DNA of 23,469 bases. Source: an uncultured Clostridia bacterium. GTDB lineage: Bacteria > Bacillota > Clostridia > TANB77 > CAG-508. The position numbers were made by a program, and so were the translations under genes. Numbering within the stretch: position 1 is the first letter of the stretch; each line of letters opens with the position of its first letter. The notes under the pieces were generated by a model, which was not told the DNA's origin, ran no database searches, and saw nothing but the letters and a program-made list of their open reading frames with translations. This document shows, in pieces, positions 1 to 7,393 of the stretch. Location: NCBI GenBank assembly GCA_947628395.1, contig CANQZP010000014.1:1-23469 (forward strand), written 5' to 3'.

Positions 1-75
1 GGTGGAAGATGGGACTCGAACCCACGGTCTCCAGTGCCACAAACTGGCGCGTTAACCAACTACGCTACATCCACC
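1..75 (-). tRNA. tRNA-His (anticodon GTG)
   Basis: The reverse complement folds as a complete cloverleaf. It has a D-stem GCGT/ACGC, an anticodon stem CCAGT/ACTGG around the 7-nt loop TTGTGGC (anticodon GTG, reading His CAC/CAU), and a T-arm with the usual TTCGAGT loop. The extra 5' G opposite the final C is the G-1:C73 pair that marks histidine tRNAs. The pair at 6:67 reads U-U, a mismatch in an otherwise paired acceptor stem. Whether CCA is encoded cannot be seen because the gene ends at the window edge. Confidence 0.95.
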
Positions 76-149
76 ATTTCACATAGCACTTTTATATTTT
101 ACATTTTTATTTTTATTTTGTCAACAGTTTTTCATATTTTTTTCTCTTA

Positions 150-186
150 AAAAATCAGGAAAAATATTTTATTTTTCCTGATTTTT
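150..186 (-). terminator. Terminator downstream of the sortase gene
   Basis: A perfect 16-bp inverted repeat (150-165 and 171-186) with a 5-nt loop and A/T-rich flanks. It lies 10 bp past the sortase stop and before tRNA-His. It is symmetric, so it could work in both directions. Confidence 0.8.
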
Positions 187-196
187 ATATGTATTT

Positions 197-871
197 TTAT
201 CTTTCAACTTCTCTTGCAAATATTATTAATCTCTTATCTGTAGTAGACGCATCATCTGTACAAGTTGATAATGTTAATTCTCTTTTACCTTCTGTTTCTC
301 TTTGATAGAAAGATGAATCATTCGACGTTGTTATAAATATATTATATATTTCATATTCAATTTCTTCTCCTGAAGTATCTTTTAAATATACTTTATCACC
401 TTTTTTTAATTCATCGTTTCTTCCAAAAAATAAACTAGTTCTATAATTATGTCCTATAATTACTGTATTTCCTGGTTGATTAAGTCCATTAGTTGAGTAT
501 AACTTAACTAATCCTGTTTCCAAAGACTTTTTAGTTAATTCTTCAAATACTATACAATCCACTTTAGTAGTTGGAATACGTAATTTGGCTACTACTTCAT
601 ATCCATCTTTATACATTTTTTTATTGCCATTTTCTTGTGTAGTATTAGTATCTACTCCATTTATTTCTACATTAGTACCATCACCACTATTATTATTGTT
701 TGAACCCTTTGAAAATGTACTGTCAAATTCTTCACTAGCTTTTTCCATATCTTTTGCTTTCATATCTTCAGTTAAAATCTTATATCCAAAATACCCTATT
801 ATTGCAACTATTCCTATTATAACTACAATTAATAAACCTGTTAATAAATTACCATATTTTGATTTGAACAT
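197..871 (-). CDS. Membrane-anchored sortase (class unassigned, TLSTC type)
   Basis: A 224-residue cysteine transpeptidase that would cut C-terminal sorting signals of exported proteins and link them to peptidoglycan. Residues 1-8 are short and basic, about 9-32 form one membrane segment, and about 50-85 are an Asn/Ser/Gly-rich stalk. The catalytic domain starts near 90. The triad is visible: His141 in GHNYR, Cys204 in TLSTC and Arg214 in RLIIFAR. TLSTC is usual for class B, while the compact length resembles class D/E sortases of Clostridia, so I leave the class open. The start is fixed by GGAGGTG upstream of ATG. It has its own extended -10 promoter and terminator and is monocistronic. The cellulase at 13469-15043 is a candidate substrate. 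Confidence 0.9.
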   Translation of the reverse strand: MFKSKYGNLLTGLLIVVIIGIVAIIGYFGYKILTEDMKAKDMEKASEEFDSTFSKGSNNNNSGDGTNVEINGVDTNTTQENGNKKMYKDGYEVVAKLRIPTTKVDCIVFEELTKKSLETGLVKLYSTNGLNQPGNTVIIGHNYRTSLFFGRNDELKKGDKVYLKDTSGEEIEYEIYNIFITTSNDSSFYQRETEGKRELTLSTCTDDASTTDKRLIIFAREVER

Positions 872-902
872 AATACACCTCCAATAATTACAATATATAA
901 TT

Positions 903-911
903 ATTATATCA
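903..911 (-). promoter_or_regulatory. Extended -10 promoter for the sortase gene
   Basis: The minus strand reads TGATATAAT, that is TGn plus a perfect TATAAT. No good -35 is visible 17 bp upstream. The predicted start site near 896 gives a leader of about 25 nt before the ATG at 871. Confidence 0.5.
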
Positions 912-934
912 CATTTTTAAGATTTTTTCTACAT

Positions 935-1279
935 TTATATGATATTTTCTCCAAATTTTTTTCCAGCTAATAGGTGAATATGTAAATGCATTACCTCTTG
1001 TCCTCCATATTCTTTACAATTAGTAATTAATCTAAATCCTTGTTCATCTATATTTAATTTTTTAGCAATTTCTTTTATTGCTTTATATATATCTGCAATT
1101 ATTTCTTTATCTTCGGTATTTAAATCTAATACAGTTTCGATATGTTTTTTAGGTATTATTAATACATGTATTGGGGCTTTTGGATTTATATCGTTAAATG
1201 CTATTACATTTTCATTTTCATAAACTAAATCTGTCTTTATTTCTTTATTTATTATTTTACAAAATATACAATCTTCCAT
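935..1279 (-). CDS. HIT family nucleotide hydrolase/transferase (HINT-like)
   Basis: A 114-residue histidine-triad protein. The family hydrolyses nucleoside phosphoramidates and AMP-lysine adducts in the cytoplasm, and bacterial HINT proteins can clear aminoacyl-adenylates. The signature HLHIHLL carries triad histidines 98, 100 and 102; the N-terminal CIFCKI gives Cys4 and Cys7. Length is typical. Its Shine-Dalgarno AAGGAG directly follows and overlaps the distal TAA of the alaS frame (1291-1293), so the two genes are probably co-transcribed and translationally coupled. A functional link between an adenylate-scavenging HINT enzyme and a tRNA synthetase is plausible but inferred. Confidence 0.93.
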   Translation of the reverse strand: MEDCIFCKIINKEIKTDLVYENENVIAFNDINPKAPIHVLIIPKKHIETVLDLNTEDKEIIADIYKAIKEIAKKLNIDEQGFRLITNCKEYGGQEVMHLHIHLLAGKKFGENII

Positions 1280-1290
1280 TTTTATTCTCC

Positions 1291-1356
1291 TTAAACTAAT
1301 ATTGCCTTAATTCTTCTAACTCCTGCTGAAGATGCTTCTTCTTTCTTTATTTTTTA
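1291..1356 (-). other. alaS: In-frame C-terminal extension of alaS beyond the TAA
   Basis: After the TAA at 1354-1356 the same frame reads KIKKEEASSAGVRRIKAILV and then TAA. SAGVRRIKA is the conserved end of the AlaRS editing domain, so this stretch was coding in the ancestor. One T-to-A change (TTA to TAA) would explain the stop. Three explanations remain open: a real nonsense mutation, stop-codon readthrough, or a sequencing error. Confidence 0.8.
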
Positions 1357-3045
1357 AGTACCTAACTCAGATGTATTTTTTACATGTGGCCCACCACAAA
1401 TTTCTTTACTAAAATCACCTATTGTATAAACTTTAACTTTTTCTCCGTATTTACTTTCAAATAGACCCATTGCACCAGATTTTTTTGCTTCTTCTAATGA
1501 CATTTCTTCACATACTACATCTAGTTTTCTTTGAATTTGCTCATTTACTATTTTCTCAACTTGTTCTAATTGTTCTTTTGTCACTTTTTGAGGATTAGCA
1601 AAATCAAATCTTAATCTTTCTGATGTGATATTAGAACCCTTTTGTACTGCATGTTCTCCAAGTACAATTTGTAGAGCTTTATGTAATAGGTGAGTTGCTG
1701 TATGATATTTTATTGTCATTTCATTTTGTTCTGCAAGTCCACCCTTAAATTTTTTATCATTTCCCATTCTTGATTTTTCTTGATGCTCTTTAAACATTTT
1801 ATCAAAATCTTCTAAATTTACTTCAACATTATTCTCTTTAGCAAGTTCAACTGTCATTTCAGGTGGAAATCCATAAGTTTCATATAAGTTAAATACAACT
1901 TCTGCACCAATTTTATTTTCACCTTTAGATTTTATATTGTTAAGAGCTTTCTCAAATTCTCTTTCACCATTTTTTAATGTTTTTACAAATTTATTCTTTT
2001 CTTCTACAATTACATTTTTTATAATTTCTTTATTCTCTAATAATTCTGGATACATTTCTTTTAAAGAATCTATTGAAATTTCTATTAATGATTCTAAATA
2101 CTCTAACTCTATTCCTAATTTTGTTAAATGCCTTGTCATTCTTCTTATTAGTCTTCTTAAAATATATCCTCTATCTACATTACTTGGTCTTCCGCCATCA
2201 TTTACTACCATAATACTTGCACGTAAATGTTCTGCAACTATTCTTCTACTATTTATATCATCTATTTTAGATTTTTCCTTTAATTCATCCATAACAGGCT
2301 TAAACAATTCTATATCAAATGGAGTTTCTTTTCCTTGTAGAAGCATAGCCATTCTTTCTAGTCCTAAACCAGTATCTACATTTTTTTGTTTTAACTTAGA
2401 ATATGTACCATCTGAATTTTTAAAATATTCCATAAATACATTATTCCATATTTCTACGTACTTTCCACAATCACATGAAGGATTACAATTTTCTGAACAT
2501 TTTTCTTTTCCTGTATCATAAAAAATTTCTGTATCAGGTCCACATGGTCCTTCTTCACCAGCAATCCACCAATTATCATCTTTTCCGAAGAAATATATTC
2601 TATCTTCAGGTATTCCTGCTTTTTTCCAACAATTTGCTGATATCTCGTCTCTTGGAGCATCATTATCTCCTCCAAAACATGTTACAGATAGTTTACTTAC
2701 TGGTATATTTAATTCTTTTGTTAAGAAATCAAAACTCATTTGTATTGATTCTTCTTTAAAGTAATCTCCTAAAGACCAATTTCCAAGCATTTCAAAATAT
2801 GTTAAGTGTCTATTATCTCCTACTTCATCAATATCTACTGTTCTTAAACATTTTTGATAATCTGTAAGTCTTGTTCCTTCTGGATGTTTTTCACCTAGAA
2901 GATATGGTACAAGTGGATGCATTCCTGCAGTTGTAAATAGAACAGATGGATCATTTTCAGGAATTAGTGATGCACTTTTTATAACTTTATGTCCATGATT
3001 TTTGAAAAAATTTAAATATTTGTTTCTTATTTCTATTGCTTTCAT
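1354..3045 (-). CDS. alaS: Alanyl-tRNA synthetase, short form, cut by an in-frame TAA
   Basis: Charges tRNA-Ala with alanine. The N-terminal class II catalytic domain (MKAIEIRNKYLNFF, then motif 2 region TYFEMLGNWSLGDY and motif 3 GLGLERMAMLL) is followed by the tRNA-recognition region. An editing domain holds the zinc-type motifs HTATHLLH and CGGPHVKNTSELG. Residues 1-563 are present; most bacterial AlaRS have about 875. The C-Ala and oligomerisation domains are absent, as in known short AlaRS forms. The frame stops at TAA (1354-1356), but the same frame continues with 20 recognisable family residues to a second TAA. I chose the ATG at 3045: the one at 3057 abuts AAAGGA with no spacing. The promoter at 3229-3257 leaves a leader of about 175 nt. 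Confidence 0.9.
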   Translation of the reverse strand: MKAIEIRNKYLNFFKNHGHKVIKSASLIPENDPSVLFTTAGMHPLVPYLLGEKHPEGTRLTDYQKCLRTVDIDEVGDNRHLTYFEMLGNWSLGDYFKEESIQMSFDFLTKELNIPVSKLSVTCFGGDNDAPRDEISANCWKKAGIPEDRIYFFGKDDNWWIAGEEGPCGPDTEIFYDTGKEKCSENCNPSCDCGKYVEIWNNVFMEYFKNSDGTYSKLKQKNVDTGLGLERMAMLLQGKETPFDIELFKPVMDELKEKSKIDDINSRRIVAEHLRASIMVVNDGGRPSNVDRGYILRRLIRRMTRHLTKLGIELEYLESLIEISIDSLKEMYPELLENKEIIKNVIVEEKNKFVKTLKNGEREFEKALNNIKSKGENKIGAEVVFNLYETYGFPPEMTVELAKENNVEVNLEDFDKMFKEHQEKSRMGNDKKFKGGLAEQNEMTIKYHTATHLLHKALQIVLGEHAVQKGSNITSERLRFDFANPQKVTKEQLEQVEKIVNEQIQRKLDVVCEEMSLEEAKKSGAMGLFESKYGEKVKVYTIGDFSKEICGGPHVKNTSELGT

Positions 3046-3079
3046 ATTTACTCTCATTCCTTTCTAAAGCACAAATCTA

Positions 3080-3202
3080 GTTGGAAAAGAATTAAATTTT
3101 GGCTAGGAAAACGAATTTGAAATTTATTGAAAAGTACTTTGTGTACGGTGATTAAATTTCAAATGATGTTTGACAACGCCAAAATTGTAATTATTTTTCA
3201 AC
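3080..3202. repeat. Nested palindromic element in the alaS leader
   Basis: Two nested perfect inverted repeats, 3116-3126/3153-3163 (11 bp) and 3095-3103/3178-3186 (9 bp), lie inside a longer imperfect one with outer arms about 3080-3103 and 3178-3202. The whole is about 123 bp and would form one long hairpin. It lies between the alaS promoter and the alaS start. Read on the minus strand it also holds GGAGGAAAGG followed by TTG and 25 codons. It may be a dispersed palindromic (MITE-like) element or a leader structure. It has no T-box motif. Confidence 0.6.
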
Positions 3203-3228
3203 CTTTCCTCCAAATTTTACACATTAGA

Positions 3229-3257
3229 ATTATAATATATATTTCTTTAAAAGGCAA
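3229..3257 (-). promoter_or_regulatory. Sigma-A type promoter for alaS
   Basis: TTGCCT (3252-3257), a 17-bp spacer and TATAAT (3229-3234) on the minus strand. The start site near 3222 places the palindromic element in the alaS 5' UTR. Confidence 0.65.
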
Positions 3258-3267
3258 TATAAGTAAA

Positions 3268-3295
3268 ACAAAAAATGACAAGTTACCTTGTCATT
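3268..3295 (-). terminator. Terminator of the four-helix membrane protein gene
   Basis: Perfect 9-bp stem AATGACAAG/CTTGTCATT (3274-3282 and 3287-3295) with a 4-nt loop, followed on the minus strand by a T-run. It lies 18 bp past the stop codon. Confidence 0.85.
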
Positions 3296-3312
3296 TCTTC
3301 TTCATTAAAAAT

Positions 3313-3858
3313 TTATTCTTCTTTTTTTATTTTTTTATTTACCTTACTTCTCATGTAAGTTGCTATATAAGCATAAGATCCTATTGTTACAATTTCCTTT
3401 ACTACTAAGTAAATAGCTGTTACTTTTATAATTTTTTGTTTATCCTCTTTTTTAGCCTCTTCTTTTTCTGAATCTGCTAATTCGGTATAATTACCTTTTA
3501 CATCATTATCAATATCTTTTCTGGCACTTATATAAAGATTACCGCAGTAAAAGAAATTAAAAAACATTATAATAATAGCTACTATAATTAATAAAACTCT
3601 TATTGATTTTACAATTGTTTTAGCTTCGTCTTTTGTAAATTTATTTTTTCCTATAGTTGCCGTAATAGCCAATTTTGCTATTAACATTGTACTTATAAAG
3701 AATAATGCAGTCTGTATTATCATAACGGCTACGCCATATTCTAAATCTAACCATTGTGGTATTAGATTTTCTAAAAGGAATGATATAACTCCTATAACAA
3801 CTCCAAATAATAAAAATCTAGATACAAATTTTCCTGTAATTTCTCTTGTATTTTCCAT
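3313..3858 (-). CDS. Hypothetical four-helix membrane protein
   Basis: I do not recognise the family. With the ATG at 3858 it is 181 residues. Four hydrophobic stretches near 10-34, 44-70, 83-110 and 140-165 suggest four membrane helices. A charged, Lys/Glu-rich loop lies before the last helix and the C-terminus is basic (KVNKKIKKEE). The start was chosen because GAGGAG stands at the right spacing; the upstream in-frame start at 3930 would add 24 residues including a basic run and has no such site. It is monocistronic, with terminators on both sides. Function unknown. Confidence 0.75.
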   Translation of the reverse strand: MENTREITGKFVSRFLLFGVVIGVISFLLENLIPQWLDLEYGVAVMIIQTALFFISTMLIAKLAITATIGKNKFTKDEAKTIVKSIRVLLIIVAIIIMFFNFFYCGNLYISARKDIDNDVKGNYTELADSEKEEAKKEDKQKIIKVTAIYLVVKEIVTIGSYAYIATYMRSKVNKKIKKEE

Positions 3859-3972
3859 AATTTTCTCTCCTCTTTTGTTCTTTTTTAATATTTTATACAT
3901 AATTTTATTAAGTGTCAATAATAGAGGCAAAATTTTTTACAAAAAAACAGGATAATTTATATTATTATACTT

Positions 3973-4008
3973 AAAAAAGCAATCGTAAATATTCACGATT
4001 GCTTTTTT
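3973..4008. terminator. Bidirectional-type terminator after spoVT
   Basis: Perfect 14-bp inverted repeat (3973-3986 and 3995-4008) with core GCAATCGT/ACGATTGC and A6/T7 flanks. It lies 12 bp beyond the spoVT stop. Confidence 0.9.
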
Positions 4009-4020
4009 TACCATAATAAA

Positions 4021-4575
4021 CTATATTTCCAATTGACTTCCCAATATTCCTGCAGCTGACTGTACAACTTTTAATTCAGTTTCGCCCATTTTTTTATTTG
4101 CTTCTTTTGATAGTAATACTACACTTCCAACAACATCACCATCTGATATTATAGGATATATTACTTGAGAATTATAAATTCTTTCTTTTTTTTCATTTTT
4201 AGTAATTGGAATAGCTATTTCATTATTTTCTTTACTTGTATATATTTCTTTATTCTCAATTACATCTTCTAATTCTTTGCTTATATCCTGTTCTAATAAA
4301 TCCTTTTTTAGTCCGCCAGAAACAGCTATTACTGTATCTTTATCTGTAATACAAGCAATATGTCCTGTTGTTTTTGACAATGTATCTGCATAATTTGTAG
4401 CAAACTCTGATAACTCTCCAATTGGAGAATATTTTTTTAATATTATTTCGCCTTCTTTATCTGTAAATATTTCTAATGGAGAACCTTCATTTATTCTTAA
4501 AGTTCTTCTAATTTCTTTTGGAATAACAACTCTTCCTAAATCATCAATTCTTCTTACTACTCCTGTTGCTTTCAT
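4021..4575 (-). CDS. spoVT: Stage V sporulation protein T, AbrB-type regulator
   Basis: A 184-residue transcription regulator; in Bacillus SpoVT (178 aa) it tunes sigma-G genes in the forespore. Residues 1-50 are an AbrB swapped-hairpin DNA-binding domain (MKATGVVRRIDDLGRVVIPK, then IRRTLRI). Residues about 56-182 match the GAF-like domain of SpoVT (TGHIACITDKDTVIAVSGG and, near the end, a GDVVGSVVLLS strand). AGGAGG precedes the ATG at good spacing. The gene lies 81 bp downstream of the KAP gene and ends at a strong terminator. No sigma-G promoter that I trust is visible, so it may use readthrough from the comF unit or a promoter I cannot identify. It indicates a spore former. Confidence 0.93.
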   Translation of the reverse strand: MKATGVVRRIDDLGRVVIPKEIRRTLRINEGSPLEIFTDKEGEIILKKYSPIGELSEFATNYADTLSKTTGHIACITDKDTVIAVSGGLKKDLLEQDISKELEDVIENKEIYTSKENNEIAIPITKNEKKERIYNSQVIYPIISDGDVVGSVVLLSKEANKKMGETELKVVQSAAGILGSQLEI

Positions 4576-4656
4576 ATTTTCCTCCTTTTTAATTTTAGCT
4601 GTCTTTCAGCATTTCTATATTGTTATTGTGCCAAAAAAGGAAAAAATTATACATTT

Positions 4657-6642
4657 TTATTCAGTAATTTCTTTATTAGTATTATTGTTGAAAAAAGATG
4701 GTTTATACAAATCTAATACTATTCCTAAATCTTTTGAAAATTCTTTTAACATAACTATTTTTATTGTTGTTTCTTTACCTTTACAATAATCCTCCAGAAC
4801 TTGTTTTAATTGTTTTATAAATTTATATTCTGGCTCTAATTCTTTTGTATATTTTTTAGCTCTTTCTATTAATAATTCTTTTATTATTACTATATCTTCA
4901 TTACTTGCACAAGTAATTCTTTGGAACATTCTATATGCATCATAATATTTAAATATTGGAAATTCCATACATTCTTTATCAAATCTATCATAAAATGTTT
5001 CCATTTTTATTGGTATACACTTAAATATTTCATCAGCTTTTTCTTTATACATTGCTTCTTCTAATTGATTATTTAGATTCTCAAAATGTTTTAAGATTTC
5101 TTCTATTTCTTGTCCAGTTTCATTTATTCCTATTTTTGATAATTCTTCTTCCATATTATCACAGTATTTTGATATTTTTAAAGACTTATTCATACCTTCA
5201 ATAAATTTTTGCTTTGTCTCTTTTAAATCATAATTTATTAAACCTCTTTTTATAAAATAACTGAAATATGAAAATAATTTTACAATATCAATCAACTGTA
5301 GATTTCCATTTTCTACTTCACCCATTACCTCTTTAATTATATCAGGGAATTGTTCATCACTGATTTTCCAATATTCTTCTGTAAGCAATCTTTTGTATCC
5401 TGGTAATTTTTCAGTATCAATAGTATTTATTATTGCATCCATATCTTTTTTTAATATCTTCATATCAAATATTCTTGTTCTAACATATACTTCTATAAAT
5501 TTGAAAAATCTATATTCTGCTTTAAAATTAAAATAGTAATTAGAATCAAATTCTCTTATATAAAATTGTCTATTATCCATTAAAACTCTAGAAGATACTA
5601 AAATTGATTTATATTCTTCATTACTTTCAATATTTATGAATTTATCTTTTGTAATCTTTCCTGCTTTTATTTCAAAAGAAACTGCTATTGTAAATATTAA
5701 CATTGTTTGAAGAACTCTCAAATTTGTATTTGGATATGACTTATTTATAATTTCATATATTTTTCTAAAATCATTTAATGCATGTTTTAAAATTCTCAAG
5801 TTTCTTGTTCCACTTTTATTAAATGTTGAAATTATAAGATTAGTATTTTCTCTCAAAAATCTTATTAAATCTGGATTATTTTCATATCTCATAAGTAATC
5901 CATTAATAATATAATTAAATTTTGGAGCATATTCAAAAGTCTCACCAATAAGCTTTTCTTTTATTCTTTCATAATCATTTGCTTTATCAAAAACATATTC
6001 AATTTTATCTCTTATTTTTTCAACCATTGGTCTATCTGTTTCTGTTTTTAAATCTCCTTGTTTGTCTAATAAATATGTTGCTATAAAAGTCTTCATTTCA
6101 ATATTAGAGCTTTTAAATTTTGTTGCTAATTCCTTTTCATTACAAATTATTATAGTTTTTATATGGTCATGTTCTACGAAATTATTAATATATCCTAAAA
6201 TATCTACTACATCAACATTTGCTCTTTCTAAGTCATCAAAACACAATACTTTATCATTTGTTGCAAAAAAACTTTCATAATCAACTTTTTCACCATTTTT
6301 TGAAACGCCAAAAAAATTAGCCATATCTAGTCCTGTTTTTGCGTATTCTGGTATAGTTGTTTGTTTATTTGTTTCCATATATTTTCTTAAATTTTTATCC
6401 ATTAATTGTGTTGTCTCTATAAATATCTTCTTACTTATTTCTTCTAGATTTGATATTCCATATAAAGACATATAAATTGTCGTATATTTTCTTCCATTTA
6501 ACTGAAGAGACTCAATTTTATTTTTTATTTTGTGATTCCAGAAATACGTTTTTCCGCTTCCCCATTCACCATTTATCATTATAGCATAATCTGTATAATC
6601 TGCTCTTACATAATCTAATATACTATCTACTAACTCTTCCAC
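4657..6642 (-). CDS. KAP-family P-loop NTPase
   Basis: A 661-residue soluble-looking ATPase. The Walker A motif GEWGSGKT is at residues 25-32 and Walker B plus following acid, VLCFDDLE, at 132-139; the next strand reads KTIIICNEKEL, a sensor-like position. The N-terminus and Walker B style are those of KAP P-loop proteins, which in bacteria are often associated with membranes or with mobile and defence loci. No membrane helix is visible here. The C-terminal 400 residues are helical, charged and unrecognised. Translation starts at GTG, 3 bp after the comF stop, so the two genes form an operon; the SD (AAAGG) lies inside the comF end. A KAP gene between comF and spoVT is unusual. Its role is unknown. 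Confidence 0.75.
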   Translation of the reverse strand: MEELVDSILDYVRADYTDYAIMINGEWGSGKTYFWNHKIKNKIESLQLNGRKYTTIYMSLYGISNLEEISKKIFIETTQLMDKNLRKYMETNKQTTIPEYAKTGLDMANFFGVSKNGEKVDYESFFATNDKVLCFDDLERANVDVVDILGYINNFVEHDHIKTIIICNEKELATKFKSSNIEMKTFIATYLLDKQGDLKTETDRPMVEKIRDKIEYVFDKANDYERIKEKLIGETFEYAPKFNYIINGLLMRYENNPDLIRFLRENTNLIISTFNKSGTRNLRILKHALNDFRKIYEIINKSYPNTNLRVLQTMLIFTIAVSFEIKAGKITKDKFINIESNEEYKSILVSSRVLMDNRQFYIREFDSNYYFNFKAEYRFFKFIEVYVRTRIFDMKILKKDMDAIINTIDTEKLPGYKRLLTEEYWKISDEQFPDIIKEVMGEVENGNLQLIDIVKLFSYFSYFIKRGLINYDLKETKQKFIEGMNKSLKISKYCDNMEEELSKIGINETGQEIEEILKHFENLNNQLEEAMYKEKADEIFKCIPIKMETFYDRFDKECMEFPIFKYYDAYRMFQRITCASNEDIVIIKELLIERAKKYTKELEPEYKFIKQLKQVLEDYCKGKETTIKIVMLKEFSKDLGIVLDLYKPSFFNNNTNKEITE

Positions 6643-6645
6643 TTT

Positions 6646-7296
6646 TTAATTTACCTTTCTATAATTACTTTTAGCTAAAACTAAAATTGAAATTTCTTTT
6701 GTTTGTTTTTTTATAATTTTATAACATTCTTTTACAGTTGAACCTGTTGTACATATATCATCAAAAATTAATATTTTCTTATTCTTTATTTTCTCTGGAT
6801 TTCTTAATGAATATACACCTTTTATATTTTCTATTCTTTCATTTTCATTTAATAAACTTTGAGTTTTATTCATCTTATTTTTTATTAAAATTTTATTATC
6901 ATAATTAATATCTAAACTTTTTGAAATTTCTTTTGATATTAATTCTGTTTGATTATATCCTCTTTTCTTTTTATTATCTATATACATAGGTACTGGCACA
7001 ATATAATCAAATTTTTCTATAAACTCACAAATCTTCTTATCTTTTAAAATGATTTCTGAAAAAGTTTTATATAAATATGACTCTTCATTAAATTTATAAT
7101 GCAAAATTTTTTCTCTAAAAATATCTTGATACAAAAAAAGATAATTTACAATTATGTTTTTAGTAATTTTTATTTTTTTTAATTTTACTTTTTCCTTAAT
7201 ATTTCTATAACATCTACTGCATATCCATTTTTTACCCATCTTTCCACATATTCCGCAATACGGTGGAAAAACTTGGTCTATAATTTTTTCTAACAT
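6646..7296 (-). CDS. comF: ComF family phosphoribosyltransferase-like protein
   Basis: A 216-residue ComFC-type protein. An N-terminal zinc finger with Cys14, 17, 26 and 29 (CGIC and CSRC) precedes a type I phosphoribosyltransferase fold, whose PRPP loop reads ILIFDDICTTGS. In competent bacteria ComFC helps handle incoming single-stranded DNA; in many Clostridia it exists without a full competence set, and its reaction is not settled. AAGGAG stands 4-5 bases before the ATG. It is first in a two-gene unit with the KAP NTPase, and its promoter lies inside the recD2 terminator. Confidence 0.9.
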   Translation of the reverse strand: MLEKIIDQVFPPYCGICGKMGKKWICSRCYRNIKEKVKLKKIKITKNIIVNYLFLYQDIFREKILHYKFNEESYLYKTFSEIILKDKKICEFIEKFDYIVPVPMYIDNKKKRGYNQTELISKEISKSLDINYDNKILIKNKMNKTQSLLNENERIENIKGVYSLRNPEKIKNKKILIFDDICTTGSTVKECYKIIKKQTKEISILVLAKSNYRKVN

Positions 7297-7328
7297 GTCG
7301 CTCCTTTTGTAGCCCCCAAATTAAAATT

Positions 7329-7357
7329 ATTATACACAAAAAAATAAGGCATGTAAA
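7329..7357 (-). promoter_or_regulatory. Promoter of comF-KAP within the recD2 terminator
   Basis: TTTACA (7352-7357), 17 bp, TATAAT (7329-7334) on the minus strand. The -35 box lies in the loop and 3' arm of the recD2 terminator hairpin. Predicted start near 7322 gives a 26-nt leader. Confidence 0.65.
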
Positions 7358-7368
7358 TATGCCTTATT
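7336..7368 (-). terminator. recD2 terminator
   Basis: Perfect 10-bp stem AATAAGGCAT/ATGCCTTATT (7343-7352, 7359-7368) with a 6-nt loop, then seven or more T on the minus strand. It lies 25 bp after the recD2 stop. Confidence 0.9.
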
Positions 7369-7393
7369 AAATTTTTTTCATGTCATTATCCTG

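Noticed and set aside
3120..3202. 25-codon TTG frame with SD in the alaS leader as a gene
   Set aside because: No alanine codon run as expected for an attenuation peptide, and it overlaps the palindrome; kept only as an observation.
3127..3408. Plus-strand 93-codon frame
   Set aside because: It runs through the palindromic element, the alaS promoter and the end of the membrane-protein gene on the opposite strand, and has no ribosome site.
4590..4640. Sigma-54-like TGGCAC upstream of spoVT
   Set aside because: The matching -12 TTGC element is missing at the required distance.
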